Assembly (NCBI GenBank): GCA_964456925.1 | Contig: CAYWCX010000019.1 | Coordinates: 1 to 21,659, forward strand | Length of the DNA stretch: 21,659 bases | Direction: 5' to 3' | Source: JBAZKK01 sp964456925 | GTDB taxonomy: Bacteria > Omnitrophota > Gorgyraeia > Gygaellales > Profunditerraquicolaceae | In this document: one piece after another, positions 1 through 6,894 of the stretch | How positions within the stretch are numbered: the first letter of the stretch is position 1 | Layout: every line of letters begins with the position of its first letter | The notes under the pieces: model-generated | Told to the model about the DNA's origin: nothing | The model's input: only the letters and a program-made list of their open reading frames with translations | The model's database searches: none | Program-made: the position numbers and the translations under genes

Positions 1-194
1 TAGGGCTTCGGCCAAAGCAATGCCTGGTAGTAGAGAATGCGCCTTTCGGCATCGCGTCCGCCAAGAAGGCCGGGATGTTCTGTATCGCGGTTACCACCAG
101 CCTGCCGAGAGACTACCTCAAACAAGCCGATATCATTGTCGATAGATTAGAAGACATCACCGGCCTCATTGATAAAACTTGCTCCCTAAAATAG
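1..194 (+). CDS. HAD-superfamily hydrolase, C-terminal fragment (cut by window edge)
   Basis: The frame is open from base 3 and ends at TAG 192-194, giving the last 63 residues of a protein whose start lies outside the window. The stretch LVVENAPFGIASAKKAGM followed by an Ile-Ala-Val strand matches the motif III/IV region of HAD hydrolases of the beta-phosphoglucomutase/CbbY type, where the consensus is VVEDAxxGIxAAxxAGM. Here Asn replaces the usual Asp after the Glu, a substitution that occurs in the family. The tail (DYLKQADIIVDRLEDI) matches the usual last strand and helix. Such enzymes are cytosolic Mg-dependent phosphatases or phosphomutases. The substrate cannot be read from this fragment because the cap domain and nucleophile Asp are missing. 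A repeat arm begins at the last base of the stop codon. Confidence 0.75.
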   Translation, partial: GLRPKQCLVVENAPFGIASAKKAGMFCIAVTTSLPRDYLKQADIIVDRLEDITGLIDKTCSLK

Positions 195-225
195 AGACGC
201 TTTCCTCATCAATCGGGACAGTGTC
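194..225 (+). repeat. REP-like repeat arm, copy A
   Basis: This 32-base stretch matches 4064-4095 at 27 of 32 positions. It also matches the reverse complement of 4106-4136 at about 25 of 31 positions. The shared core is TTTCCT(N)nCAATCGGGA(N)AGTGT. It starts directly at the stop of the HAD gene. No opposite arm was found before 456, so this copy looks like a half-element. The type resembles small palindromic REP/MITE-like repeats, but that is inference. Confidence 0.6.
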
Positions 226-455
226 TTTAAAATGAGAGAGTAATTATGTCGGTGGGTGGCTTGGACTGGTTTCGAGCAGCATGTAGTTTATGCAAGCGGC
301 CAAGGTTCACCTGCTATTAGTTTATCGGTGAGAGCGAGCAGAAACTCAAAAGCTGAGATTTTTCTCGGTGGGAAAAATCGAGCGGTGCTGCGAACGGATT
401 TTGCTTGTATTTGGGGGGAATTTGTGATAAAAAAAGAGGTAAAAAAGGAGGAGGT
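226..455 (+). other. Non-coding gap with several small hairpins; possible structured RNA or leader
   Basis: No convincing protein lies here. Several local stems can be drawn on the + strand: GGTG 251-254 with CACC 308-311 enclosing CTTGG 260-264 with CCAAG 300-304; CTGCT 311-315 with AGCAG 337-341; CTCA 345-348 with TGAG 354-357; and ATTTTTC 358-364 with GAAAAAT 372-378. The stems follow one another with little unpaired sequence, as in a structured RNA. No 6S, SRP, tmRNA, RNase P or known riboswitch consensus was recognised, and chance pairing is possible. Confidence 0.3.
447..455 (+). promoter_or_regulatory. Shine-Dalgarno that fixes the start at 456
   Basis: GGAGGAGG lies a few bases before ATG 456 in an A-rich stretch. 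It decides in favour of this ATG over an in-frame TTG at 405, which has no such site. Confidence 0.7.
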
Positions 456-698
456 ATGCGCCAGCATTTAGGGTTTTTAAAGACTTCGAGCTTGATGGTC
501 AAGATTGCGGCCTGGATATTTTTGCTTTTCGGCGCCATCGGGGGTATATCCGTGATTAAGGGGATGGTGCCCGGGAATCCGCCCTGGATGGGTTTTATCA
601 TCCTGGCAATATACGCGTTCTTCTTCTTTTTCTTTTACCTCATCGCTAAGATCGCGGACCTCTTAATCCAGATTATCAATACCATACATAAGGAATAA
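456..698 (+). CDS. Small two-helix inner-membrane protein, unknown function
   Basis: This 80-residue protein has two predicted membrane segments. The first, at about residues 13-32, is rich in Ile, Leu, Phe and Gly. The second, at about 44-64, contains a run of six Phe. The segments are joined by a short Gly/Pro loop (GMVPGNPPW) and followed by an amphipathic tail (IADLLIQIINTIHKE). The start is set by the strong GGAGGAGG just upstream. I do not recognise a family. The next gene, a membrane-anchored coiled-coil protein, begins 14 bases later on the same strand, so the two are probably co-transcribed and both sit at the inner membrane. A longer start (TTG at 405) would add a Lys/Gly-rich leader encoded by the ribosome-binding region and is unlikely. 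Confidence 0.65.
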   Translation: MRQHLGFLKTSSLMVKIAAWIFLLFGAIGGISVIKGMVPGNPPWMGFIILAIYAFFFFFFYLIAKIADLLIQIINTIHKE

Positions 699-712
699 TA
701 GCGGGTGGATAG

Positions 713-1309
713 ATGAGAGATAAGAAGGTTATCGCCATTATTATACTGGCGGCGGTGATTATTTTCGGTATAGTCGGCTATTATACGCTGCTTAGCGAAA
801 AAGAGAGTTTATCGCAGTCCGTGAATCAGATTAAGGGGCAGCTGACGGTTTTAGAAGCGGAGAACCGCGCATTTACGGTTGCTCTGGATAAGGAAAGGCA
901 GTTACGTAAGCAGCTTGCCCAAGAGAAGGAGGCCCTGGAACAAACCGTTCAGGCGCAGGAGGAAAGGCTCGCCAGGTTAAGCGAGGCAGAAAAGACCATC
1001 GCCGGCCTGAATCTCCAGATTGCCGCCCTTCGCAATAATGCGCAGGCGTTGAATGAAGAAGAAGGTTATGTTAAGTTAGATTTTGCCGGAACCGCAAAGG
1101 AAAGTGCAGCATTAAAAGACCGGCAGGCCTCCATAATAGAATTGAAAAAAGCGATTAAGGAGTTAAAGAGGCAGATGTATCAGACGAAACGCCGGATTAA
1201 AGAGAAACCCTTTGATTTCTCTGTCGGCGGTAACCGCGGATTTCTCATCCGCGAAGGCAAATCCACCTATCCCGCAAAAATAAGAATAGAGGTGACTCCT
1301 GCCCAATAA
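713..1309 (+). CDS. Membrane-anchored coiled-coil protein, unknown function
   Basis: The protein has 198 residues. A basic start (MRDKK) is followed by one membrane segment at about residues 6-27. A long heptad-rich region runs from about 28 to 113, dense in Glu, Lys, Gln and Leu, and a second helical stretch lies at about 132-163. The C-terminal 35 residues (PFDFSVGGNRGFLIREGKS...) look like a small beta element. The MRDKK start suggests N-in, placing the coiled coil in the periplasm. No named family was recognised. The stop is followed one base later by the DUF212 gene, so translation is probably coupled. Its anchor-plus-coil layout resembles the N-terminal extension of the EF-G at 17364, though no sequence relationship is claimed. 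Confidence 0.75.
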   Translation: MRDKKVIAIIILAAVIIFGIVGYYTLLSEKESLSQSVNQIKGQLTVLEAENRAFTVALDKERQLRKQLAQEKEALEQTVQAQEERLARLSEAEKTIAGLNLQIAALRNNAQALNEEEGYVKLDFAGTAKESAALKDRQASIIELKKAIKELKRQMYQTKRRIKEKPFDFSVGGNRGFLIREGKSTYPAKIRIEVTPAQ

Positions 1310-1310
1310 T

Positions 1311-1760
1311 ATGACCGCAGATTTATTCAACCAGATCTGGCGCAATAAGGTGTTTATGACCGTGCTTTCCGCCTGGGTAATAGCCCAGGTCATCAAAGTT
1401 TTCATCGGGGTCATACGTCAGAAGAGGTTTGACTTCCGCTGGCTGGTGGGCACGGGCGGGATGCCTTCAAGCCATGCTGCCGGAGCGGCATGCCTGGCGA
1501 CATCCGTCGGTATCCACAGCGGCTTTGACAGCGTTTATTTCGCCCTGGCAGCGGCATTTGCAATCGTGGTCATGTTCGATGCCCAGGGGGTACGCCGGGC
1601 GACCGGCAAGCAGGCGCGCATCCTGAATAAGATTACCGAAGATATCTACTGGCAGGGCAGAATCCGCGAGAATCGCCTGCGCGAGTTAATCGGCCATACC
1701 CCGGTTGAGGTTCTGATGGGGGCAATCCTGGGCGTTGTTATCGCCTTTTTAGCGTATTAA
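1311..1760 (+). CDS. DUF212 / divergent PAP2-family membrane protein (YuiD-like)
   Basis: This 149-residue membrane protein is typical in length for the DUF212 family, which is distantly related to PAP2 acid phosphatases. The diagnostic motif GMPSSHAA lies at residues 50-57. It is followed by FDAQGVRRATGKQA and then ELIGHTPVEVLMGAILG, all characteristic of the family. In true PAP2 enzymes the SxxxH motif forms part of the phosphatase site that removes phosphate from lipid or isoprenoid phosphates. Activity is generally unproven for DUF212 members. The start ATG is one base after the previous stop. Its place beside a peptidoglycan transpeptidase and accA suggests envelope or lipid metabolism, but that is context only. 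Confidence 0.9.
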   Translation: MTADLFNQIWRNKVFMTVLSAWVIAQVIKVFIGVIRQKRFDFRWLVGTGGMPSSHAAGAACLATSVGIHSGFDSVYFALAAAFAIVVMFDAQGVRRATGKQARILNKITEDIYWQGRIRENRLRELIGHTPVEVLMGAILGVVIAFLAY

Positions 1761-1773
1761 TAAAGGAGGAACC

Positions 1774-2586
1774 GTGAATAAGAAATTTGCATTGACAGCG
1801 GCGGCGGCCGTTATAGTATTAGTCGTCTTTATTATTTTCGGTATCGGGAAGGGCTGCGGGATGCATTTAAAGAAAGGCAAGCTCGTCTCTCTGGCAAACC
1901 TCGCGAATAAGGCAAATGAGCTTGAAGCCAAAGGCGAATTAATGGGGGCAAGAGACGTTTATCAGGGGCTCATCAACGATTTCCCCGCTGCCGCAGAGGT
2001 AGATGACTGGCAAAGAAAATCCGAAGAGCTTAACATCAAACTGCTGCTTTCCCCGGTTATCACCCCCAAGAGCGTCCTTTATGAAATCAAGCCGGGGGAT
2101 ACCCTGATAAAGATTGCCCGGGAATACAAAACTACCGTGGAACTCTTGATGCGCAGCAATAACCTTACCAGCGACAGGATTATACCGGCAAGAAAAATCA
2201 AGGTTTGGACCGCGCCCTTTAGCATTGTGGTGGATAAATCACAGAATATATTGATACTCAAAAGTGAAGAAGAGGTCTTTAAGACCTATATCGTCTCCAG
2301 CGGTGTCAATAATTGTACACCTATCGGTACCTTTAAGATCGTCAACAAGCTGAAAAATCCCACCTGGTTTAAGGCCGGAGCCGTAGTCCCTGCCGGCAGC
2401 CCCGAGAATATCCTGGGTTCGCGCTGGCTGGGGTTTGACCTTGCCGGTTACGGTATCCACGGCACCAGCGACCCCGCGAGTTTAGGCAAACAGGTTACCC
2501 AGGGTTGCGTGCGGCTGGCGAATCCCGACGTAGAGGAATTGTACGCCATCGTACCCGAAGGCACCGAGGTAACCGTCGTCGACTAA
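1774..2586 (+). CDS. LysM domain L,D-transpeptidase (YkuD/ErfK family)
   Basis: The protein has 270 residues and starts at GTG, with AAGGAGGA about 4 bases upstream. It has an N-terminal membrane anchor at residues 6-27, a TPR-like helical spacer at about 38-80, a LysM peptidoglycan-binding domain at about 103-145 (YEIKPGDTLIKIAREY...) and a YkuD catalytic domain at about 148-270. The catalytic Cys is C245 in TQGCVRLAN, with the conserved His at H229 (GIHGTSDPASLG). L,D-transpeptidases of this class form 3-3 peptidoglycan cross-links or attach proteins to the wall in the periplasm. The usual His before Gly-Cys (SHGC) is Gln here, which also occurs in many active members. The domain order of anchor, LysM and YkuD is common in diderm bacteria. 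Confidence 0.93.
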   Translation: MNKKFALTAAAAVIVLVVFIIFGIGKGCGMHLKKGKLVSLANLANKANELEAKGELMGARDVYQGLINDFPAAAEVDDWQRKSEELNIKLLLSPVITPKSVLYEIKPGDTLIKIAREYKTTVELLMRSNNLTSDRIIPARKIKVWTAPFSIVVDKSQNILILKSEEEVFKTYIVSSGVNNCTPIGTFKIVNKLKNPTWFKAGAVVPAGSPENILGSRWLGFDLAGYGIHGTSDPASLGKQVTQGCVRLANPDVEELYAIVPEGTEVTVVD

Positions 2587-2596
2587 AAAACCCAAA

Positions 2597-3544
2597 ATGC
2601 ACGGACTCGATTTCGAAAAACCCATCGTGGAATTGGAGAAAAAAATCCAGGAACTCAAGGATTTCATCTCCGATAAAAAGATCGACCTTTCTTCGGAGCT
2701 CCGGCGCCTGGAAGACAAACTGGAGCATCTTAAGAAAGACACCTATTCCCAATTGAGCGCCTGGCAGCGGGTGCAGCTCGCCCGGCATCCCCAGCGGCCT
2801 TATACCCTGGATTACGTCGAGATGATGATGACGGATTTCGTGGAGATTCACGGCGACCGCGGATTTTCCGACGATAAAGCCATTATCGCGGGTTTCGCCA
2901 GGCTGGATAATGAGAAGGTGGTAATAATAGGCCACCAGAAGGGCAGGGATACCAAAGAGAACATCAAGCGTAACTTTGGTTGCGCCCACCCCGAGGGCTA
3001 CCGCAAGGCCCTAAGGATGATGCAACTGGCCGAGAAGTTCGGCCTGCCTATCGTGATTTTTATCGATACCCCCGGCGCTTATCCGGGCGTGGGGGCGGAG
3101 GAGCGCGGACAGTCCCAGGCGATTGCCTTGAATTTAAGAGAGATGTCGCGCATCGCGGTTCCAATCGTGGCCGCGATTATCGGAGAGGGCGGTTCCGGCG
3201 GCGCCCTCGGTATCGGTATTGCGGATTATGTCGGTGTTTTGGAAAACGCCTATTATTCGGTTATTTCGCCGGAGGGTTGCGCCGCGATATTATGGAAGGA
3301 CGGCTCCAAGGCCCCGGATGCAGCCGAGGTTTTAAAGCTTACTGCCGGCGACCTTGTAGAAATGGGCATTATTGATGAAGTTATCCCCGAGCCTCTGGGA
3401 GGGGCGCACCGCGAGCCGCAGAAAATGGCCGAAACCTTAAAGGCGGTCATCAAAAAGCATCTTAAGAAGCTGGAAGGTTACGACAAGGAAGAACTTCTGA
3501 AATTGAGGTACCAGAAATTCAGGAAGATCGGCAGTTTCGCCTAA
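2597..3544 (+). CDS. accA: Acetyl-CoA carboxylase carboxyltransferase, alpha subunit
   Basis: This 315-residue protein is full length for AccA. The N-terminus MHGLDFEKPIVELEKKIQEL is the family's usual helical opening. It is followed by RPYTLDYVEMMMTDFVEIHGDR, GHQKGRDTKEN, the oxyanion-type Gly-rich segments DTPGAYPGVGAEERGQ and GEGGSGGALGIG, and SPEGCAAILWKD. AccA pairs with AccD to move carboxyl from carboxybiotin to acetyl-CoA, giving malonyl-CoA, the first committed step of fatty-acid synthesis in the cytosol. AccB, AccC and AccD are not in the window. The start is 10 bases after the L,D-transpeptidase stop and lacks a clear Shine-Dalgarno, so translation may depend on the upstream gene. 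A PadR regulator follows after one base. Confidence 0.97.
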   Translation: MHGLDFEKPIVELEKKIQELKDFISDKKIDLSSELRRLEDKLEHLKKDTYSQLSAWQRVQLARHPQRPYTLDYVEMMMTDFVEIHGDRGFSDDKAIIAGFARLDNEKVVIIGHQKGRDTKENIKRNFGCAHPEGYRKALRMMQLAEKFGLPIVIFIDTPGAYPGVGAEERGQSQAIALNLREMSRIAVPIVAAIIGEGGSGGALGIGIADYVGVLENAYYSVISPEGCAAILWKDGSKAPDAAEVLKLTAGDLVEMGIIDEVIPEPLGGAHREPQKMAETLKAVIKKHLKKLEGYDKEELLKLRYQKFRKIGSFA

Positions 3545-3545
3545 G

Positions 3546-4061
3546 ATGATCGAGCATGAATTGATAATCCTGGGGTTGCTGCGGGAAAGCCCCCGCCACG
3601 GCTATGAAATCAAAAAACAGGTTAAGGATATCCTTTCTTTATTAGCCGGGATTGAATTGAAATCCATATATTATCCCCTGCGGGTCCTGGAAAGAAAAAG
3701 GCTGCTGTTGAAGCGCAGCATAAAAGAAGGCAGGAGGCCGCGGCGCTTTGTTTATGAGCTCACCCCCAGGGGTGAAGCGCGCTTTCAGGAACTGCTCAAC
3801 AGGAGCTTCCTTGATTTTAAGCGGCCGCAGTTCACGCTGGACCTGAGCCTGTATTTTTTGCACTACCTCAATCCCCGGATAGCCAAGCGGCGTCTCTGCG
3901 CCCGCATGCGCGTCTTGACAGGGCTTTCCGACAGCATCAAACACACCCTTGTTTCCCTCAAAAAGAAAAGGCCGGCTGCCCTGGCGCATATCCTGGAGCA
4001 TAATCTTCAGATGCTCGAAACCGAATCCAGGTTTCTTTCCCGCCTCACCAATTCCCTATAG
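3546..4061 (+). CDS. PadR-family transcriptional regulator
   Basis: The protein has 171 residues. The N-terminal winged helix-turn-helix spans about residues 1-85. It carries the PadR signature: LIILGLLRESPRHGYEIKKQV, then the recognition-helix region SIYYPLRVLERKRLLLK and the wing ending in YELTPRGEARF. The C-terminal half is helical and rich in Arg, Lys and Leu, as in the dimerisation region of the family. PadR proteins are usually repressors that respond to a small ligand. The gene starts one base after the accA stop, an unusual placement that ties its expression to fatty-acid synthesis. Its targets cannot be read from this window, and no ATGT(8)ACAT-type PadR box was seen. A palindromic repeat follows directly. 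Confidence 0.9.
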   Translation: MIEHELIILGLLRESPRHGYEIKKQVKDILSLLAGIELKSIYYPLRVLERKRLLLKRSIKEGRRPRRFVYELTPRGEARFQELLNRSFLDFKRPQFTLDLSLYFLHYLNPRIAKRRLCARMRVLTGLSDSIKHTLVSLKKKRPAALAHILEHNLQMLETESRFLSRLTNSL

Positions 4062-4063
4062 CA

Positions 4064-4136
4064 GAAACGTTTTCCTCGGCAATCGGGAGAGTGTCTTATT
4101 TAGGTACACTTTCCCAATTGTGTTGGAAAGCGTCTC
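4064..4136. repeat. Imperfect inverted repeat, 31-nt arms (REP/MITE-like, copy B)
   Basis: The left arm is 4064-4094, the centre 4095-4105 and the right arm 4106-4136. The left arm matches the reverse complement of the right at 23 of 31 positions, and two of the mismatches would be G-U pairs in RNA. The left arm is also 27/32 identical (over 4064-4095) to the repeat at 194-225. The element fills the gap between the padR stop and the marR promoter. It has no T tract, so it is not a classic terminator, though its transcript could still slow readthrough or protect the 3' end. Confidence 0.7.
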
Positions 4137-4145
4137 CAATTTTGC

Positions 4146-4174
4146 TTGACAAAACTTCCTTTATCGGATATACT
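4146..4174 (+). promoter_or_regulatory. Sigma70-type promoter of the marR-RND efflux operon
   Basis: The -35 is TTGACA at 4146-4151 and the -10 is TATACT at 4169-4174, separated by exactly 17 bases. It lies 46 bases upstream of the marR start. The -10 hexamer falls inside a direct repeat of TATACTTAA, so a bound repressor would cover it. Confidence 0.85.
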
Positions 4175-4200
4175 TAATATACTTAATTATTAAGTATATT
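4169..4200. promoter_or_regulatory. Probable MarR operator: palindrome overlapping the promoter
   Basis: AATATACTTAA at 4176-4186 and its exact reverse complement at 4190-4200 form an 11-bp perfect palindrome around a 3-base centre. A further direct half-site TATACTTAAT at 4169-4178 repeats with a 9-bp period and includes the -10 box. Size and position fit autorepression by the MarR protein encoded just downstream, as is common in the family. Confidence 0.75.
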
Positions 4201-4220
4201 GATTATTAAGGAGATTAACT

Positions 4221-4673
4221 ATGACGGAGGCCCGTCTTTTAGAGTTCGCCGATAGCCTGGAAAAGGTTATGCCGGAGCTGATGAAAAGGTTCCTCAGGTC
4301 TCAGGTAAGCGAACTCTACAGAGGTCAGATTACCCTCCCGCAGTTTATAGTCCTGAATTACTTAACTCATAGCGGCGAGACCAAGATGAAGGACCTCGCC
4401 GGTTTTATGAAAGTTAGTACCGCAGCGATGACCGGTATTGTAGAAAGGCTGGTGCGGGACGGCTACACGAGGCGGCTTTACGAACCTAAGGACCGCCGTA
4501 TCATCAAGGTAGATTTAACCGCAAAAGGAGAAGAGCTGCTTTCTAAAACCCGCAAGCAGCGCCGCGGATTGATCCTTCGGGTTTTCAGCAAGATACCGGA
4601 AAAGGAGCGCGAGGATTACTTGAGGATTCTTAAGAAGATAAGCGAAGCTTTGAAAGAAGAGGAACCTTCTTAA
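4221..4673 (+). CDS. MarR-family transcriptional regulator of the efflux operon
   Basis: This 150-residue protein is typical in size for MarR. Helical dimerisation ends flank a winged helix-turn-helix at about residues 50-110. That core contains MKDLAGFMKVSTAAMTGIVERL (helix-turn-helix) and RRLYEPKDRRIIKVDLTAKG, whose DRR wing is the family hallmark. AAGGAG at 4208-4213 lies 7 bases before ATG. MarR dimers usually repress their own operon and release DNA when they bind a phenolic or drug-like ligand. Here the gene is first in an efflux operon and sits beneath a palindrome overlapping its promoter, so autoregulation is the obvious model. The TolC-like gene starts 3 bases after the stop. Confidence 0.93.
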   Translation: MTEARLLEFADSLEKVMPELMKRFLRSQVSELYRGQITLPQFIVLNYLTHSGETKMKDLAGFMKVSTAAMTGIVERLVRDGYTRRLYEPKDRRIIKVDLTAKGEELLSKTRKQRRGLILRVFSKIPEKEREDYLRILKKISEALKEEEPS

Positions 4674-4676
4674 CTT

Positions 4677-5963
4677 ATGAGAATTTTATCCCGCAGAACT
4701 AAATTTGTGCTTTTATTTCTCGCCGCCTCGAGCCTCTTATCCGTAGTGACGGCTAAGGCAGAAGAAATTTCTCTTACCCTGGAGGAAGCAGTAGCCATTG
4801 CCCTGAGGGATAACCGGGATTTACTGATTAAGGCCGAAGATGTCAAAAAGGCCAAGGCCAAGGTTGACGAGGCGCGGGCCGCGCTTTTTCCTTCCCTGGA
4901 CTTTACCGGCGGTTGGGCCTATACCCGCGGCTATTACAGCAAGGATATAAGTCAATATAATACCCAGACTACCTTCAAGCAGTACCTCTATAAGGGCGGT
5001 AAGACCCTGAATAGCATCGAGCAGAATAAATATAAAACCGAGGTCTCGCAAGCCATTTTGGATAAGACAAGGCAGGAATTGGTTTTAAGCGTAAGCAAGT
5101 CCTTTTACTCATATCTCTTGGCGCGGGATTTCGCGCAGGTGAACAAAGAGATTCTGGATAATACCCGCGAACATCTCAAGACATTAAATGAACGTTACCA
5201 GAGCGGCGAGGCCTCGGAATCCGAGATCCTGAAGGTCAAAGAGTCTCTTGCCGGCGTGGAAGAAGCCCATGAGCTCTCCGTGAATCAGGCCGAGACGAGC
5301 CTCATACTTTTAAAGAACCTGCTTTACCTGGACGAGAAGCTCCAGGTCGAGCCCCGGGGAGAATTTTTATATCAGCCCAAAGAGATAAGTTATGACGAGG
5401 CATTCCTCAAAGCAATGCAGAGCCGGCCGGAAATACGCCAATATGAATCCCAGGTTAAGGCTGACAGAAAGGGTATCGAAGTCGCCAGGTCCGAAAGTCG
5501 GCCTAATATCTACGCCTCCTGGGATTATTACAACCGTTCCCACGGTTTAGGCACCCCGCCGCAAAAAAACTGGAATGACTATAGTGTGGTGGGGGTGACT
5601 TTTACCTGGCCGATATTCGACGGCTGGGCCACCCGCGCCAAGGTCGAGCAGGCAATACGGGACCTGCGGGCCTCGCAGTTAAATAAAGAGAAGTCCGTCA
5701 GGGATGTTGCCCTTGATGTCAAAAATGCCTACATCAGCCTCAAGGACGCCATTGCCGGAATCAAAACTTCCGAAAGCGATATCCTGGTTTACCAGGATGG
5801 CCTTACCGGCTCCAGAGAAAAATATCAGCAGGGCATCGCGAGCCTTCTGGATCTGGATGACGCAAGTTTAAGGCATAATATATCCCAATTTAACCGCAGG
5901 CAGGCAGTCTATGATTACATTATCGCGAAGGTCAATTTCGAAAAAGCTACAGGAGGTTTCTGA
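4677..5963 (+). CDS. TolC-family outer-membrane efflux channel
   Basis: The protein has 428 residues, within the usual TolC range. A signal peptide spans about residues 1-28 (RRTKFVLLFLAASSLLSVVTAKAEE). Two internally related OEP halves follow: one begins ISLTLEEAVAIALRDNRDLL and the other ISYDEAFLKAMQSRPEIRQYE. Both have the long helical hairpins and short strands of the family, such as YKGGKTLNSIEQNKYK and WPIFDGWATRAKVEQA at the equivalent turns. Trimers form the outer-membrane channel and periplasmic tunnel that connect to an RND pump through an adaptor. The stop overlaps the adaptor start by one base (TGATG), so the operon order is marR, channel, adaptor, pump. Confidence 0.93.
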   Translation: MRILSRRTKFVLLFLAASSLLSVVTAKAEEISLTLEEAVAIALRDNRDLLIKAEDVKKAKAKVDEARAALFPSLDFTGGWAYTRGYYSKDISQYNTQTTFKQYLYKGGKTLNSIEQNKYKTEVSQAILDKTRQELVLSVSKSFYSYLLARDFAQVNKEILDNTREHLKTLNERYQSGEASESEILKVKESLAGVEEAHELSVNQAETSLILLKNLLYLDEKLQVEPRGEFLYQPKEISYDEAFLKAMQSRPEIRQYESQVKADRKGIEVARSESRPNIYASWDYYNRSHGLGTPPQKNWNDYSVVGVTFTWPIFDGWATRAKVEQAIRDLRASQLNKEKSVRDVALDVKNAYISLKDAIAGIKTSESDILVYQDGLTGSREKYQQGIASLLDLDDASLRHNISQFNRRQAVYDYIIAKVNFEKATGGF

Positions 5964-6880
5964 TGCAGGTAAAAAACATTTTATATAATAAATATATCTT
6001 TATCGCGGGTTTGGCTGCGGTATTATTTTTTAGCGGCTGCCAGAATAAGCCGGATGCGGTCAAAGCCGGCGCTGCGTCCGAGGCCATTCCCGTAAAGGCA
6101 GAGAAGGTTATTCTCAGGGATATCTTCGAGACCCTGGATTACGTCGGCAACATCAAAGCCAAGGACGAAGTTATCGTGTATCCCAAGGTGAGCGGCAAGA
6201 TTATCCAGAAGGTCAAGGAAGACGGCAATACCGTGGAGAAAAACGAGGCCATCGCTTACATTGACCGCGATGAGGTAGGGCTTAAGTTTGAAAAGGCGCC
6301 GGTGCAGAGTCCTTTAAGCGGCATCATCGGCAGGGTTTATGTGGACATCGGCCAGAACGTCGATATGCAGACGCCCGTCGCGCTGGTAGTTAGTATGGAT
6401 AAGGTAAAGATAGATTTTGACACGCCTGAAAAATACCTGCCGAGAGTCTCTCTGGGGCAGCAGGCCCGCATTAATGTTGATGCCTACCCGCAGCAGGAAT
6501 TCCTGGGCCAGGTAAGCAAGATCAGCCCGGTCGTCGATTTGACGACGCGTTCGGCTCCGGTTGAAATAACCGTGGATAACCCCGGCCACCGCTTAAAATC
6601 CGGGATGTTTGCCAAGGTAAGGTTGATCCTAGAGGAGCACAAAAATGTTCCGGTTATCCTAAAGGAAGCAGTAATTGGCAGGGAGCCCGACCTTTATGTA
6701 TATGTTATAGAAAATAACAGGGCGGTTTTGAAAAAAATTACCTTAGGGTTACGCGAAGGTCCGTATTACCAGGTGCGCGAGGGCCTGAAGCAGGGCGACA
6801 TCGTGGTAATTATGGGGCAGCAAAGACTCAGGGATAATGCGCAAGTAAGCGTTGAGATAGAAGAAAGAGATAAAAACTAA
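5963..6880 (+). CDS. RND efflux periplasmic adaptor lipoprotein (HlyD/AcrA type), apparently without the alpha-hairpin
   Basis: This 305-residue protein is short for the family (AcrA has about 400). A basic N-terminus and hydrophobic segment lead to a lipobox-like FFSGC with lipidated Cys at about residue 26. The lipoyl halves read DEVIVYPKVSGKIIQKVKEDGNTVEKNEAIAYID and APVQSPLSGIIGRVYVDIGQNV. They are separated by only about 10 residues, so the alpha-helical hairpin that normally reaches TolC is missing. Beta-barrel and membrane-proximal domains follow (SGMFAKVRLILE..., REGLKQGDIVVIMGQQRLRD). The adaptor joins the RND pump to the outer-membrane channel in the periplasm. AGGAGG at 5951-5956 supports the start, which overlaps the previous stop. 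The hairpin-less form recalls Borrelia BesA. Confidence 0.9.
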   Translation: MQVKNILYNKYIFIAGLAAVLFFSGCQNKPDAVKAGAASEAIPVKAEKVILRDIFETLDYVGNIKAKDEVIVYPKVSGKIIQKVKEDGNTVEKNEAIAYIDRDEVGLKFEKAPVQSPLSGIIGRVYVDIGQNVDMQTPVALVVSMDKVKIDFDTPEKYLPRVSLGQQARINVDAYPQQEFLGQVSKISPVVDLTTRSAPVEITVDNPGHRLKSGMFAKVRLILEEHKNVPVILKEAVIGREPDLYVYVIENNRAVLKKITLGLREGPYYQVREGLKQGDIVVIMGQQRLRDNAQVSVEIEERDKN

Positions 6881-6894
6881 GCCAGGGCGAAAAG

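Noticed and set aside
226..455. 6S RNA, SRP RNA, tmRNA or a known riboswitch
   Set aside because: No diagnostic core of these RNAs was found, and the stems do not form the single long closing helix of 6S.
256..471. 71-residue frame across the intergenic gap
   Set aside because: There is no ribosome-binding site, the composition is odd, and it runs over the start of the small membrane-protein gene. The region is better read as non-coding.
405..698. Longer small membrane protein starting at TTG 405
   Set aside because: The added residues translate the Lys/Gly-rich ribosome-binding stretch. The strong GGAGGAGG fits ATG 456.
4064..4136. Intrinsic terminator of padR
   Set aside because: It has long imperfect arms but no T tract, and it shares sequence with a copy at 194, so it is better described as a repeat.
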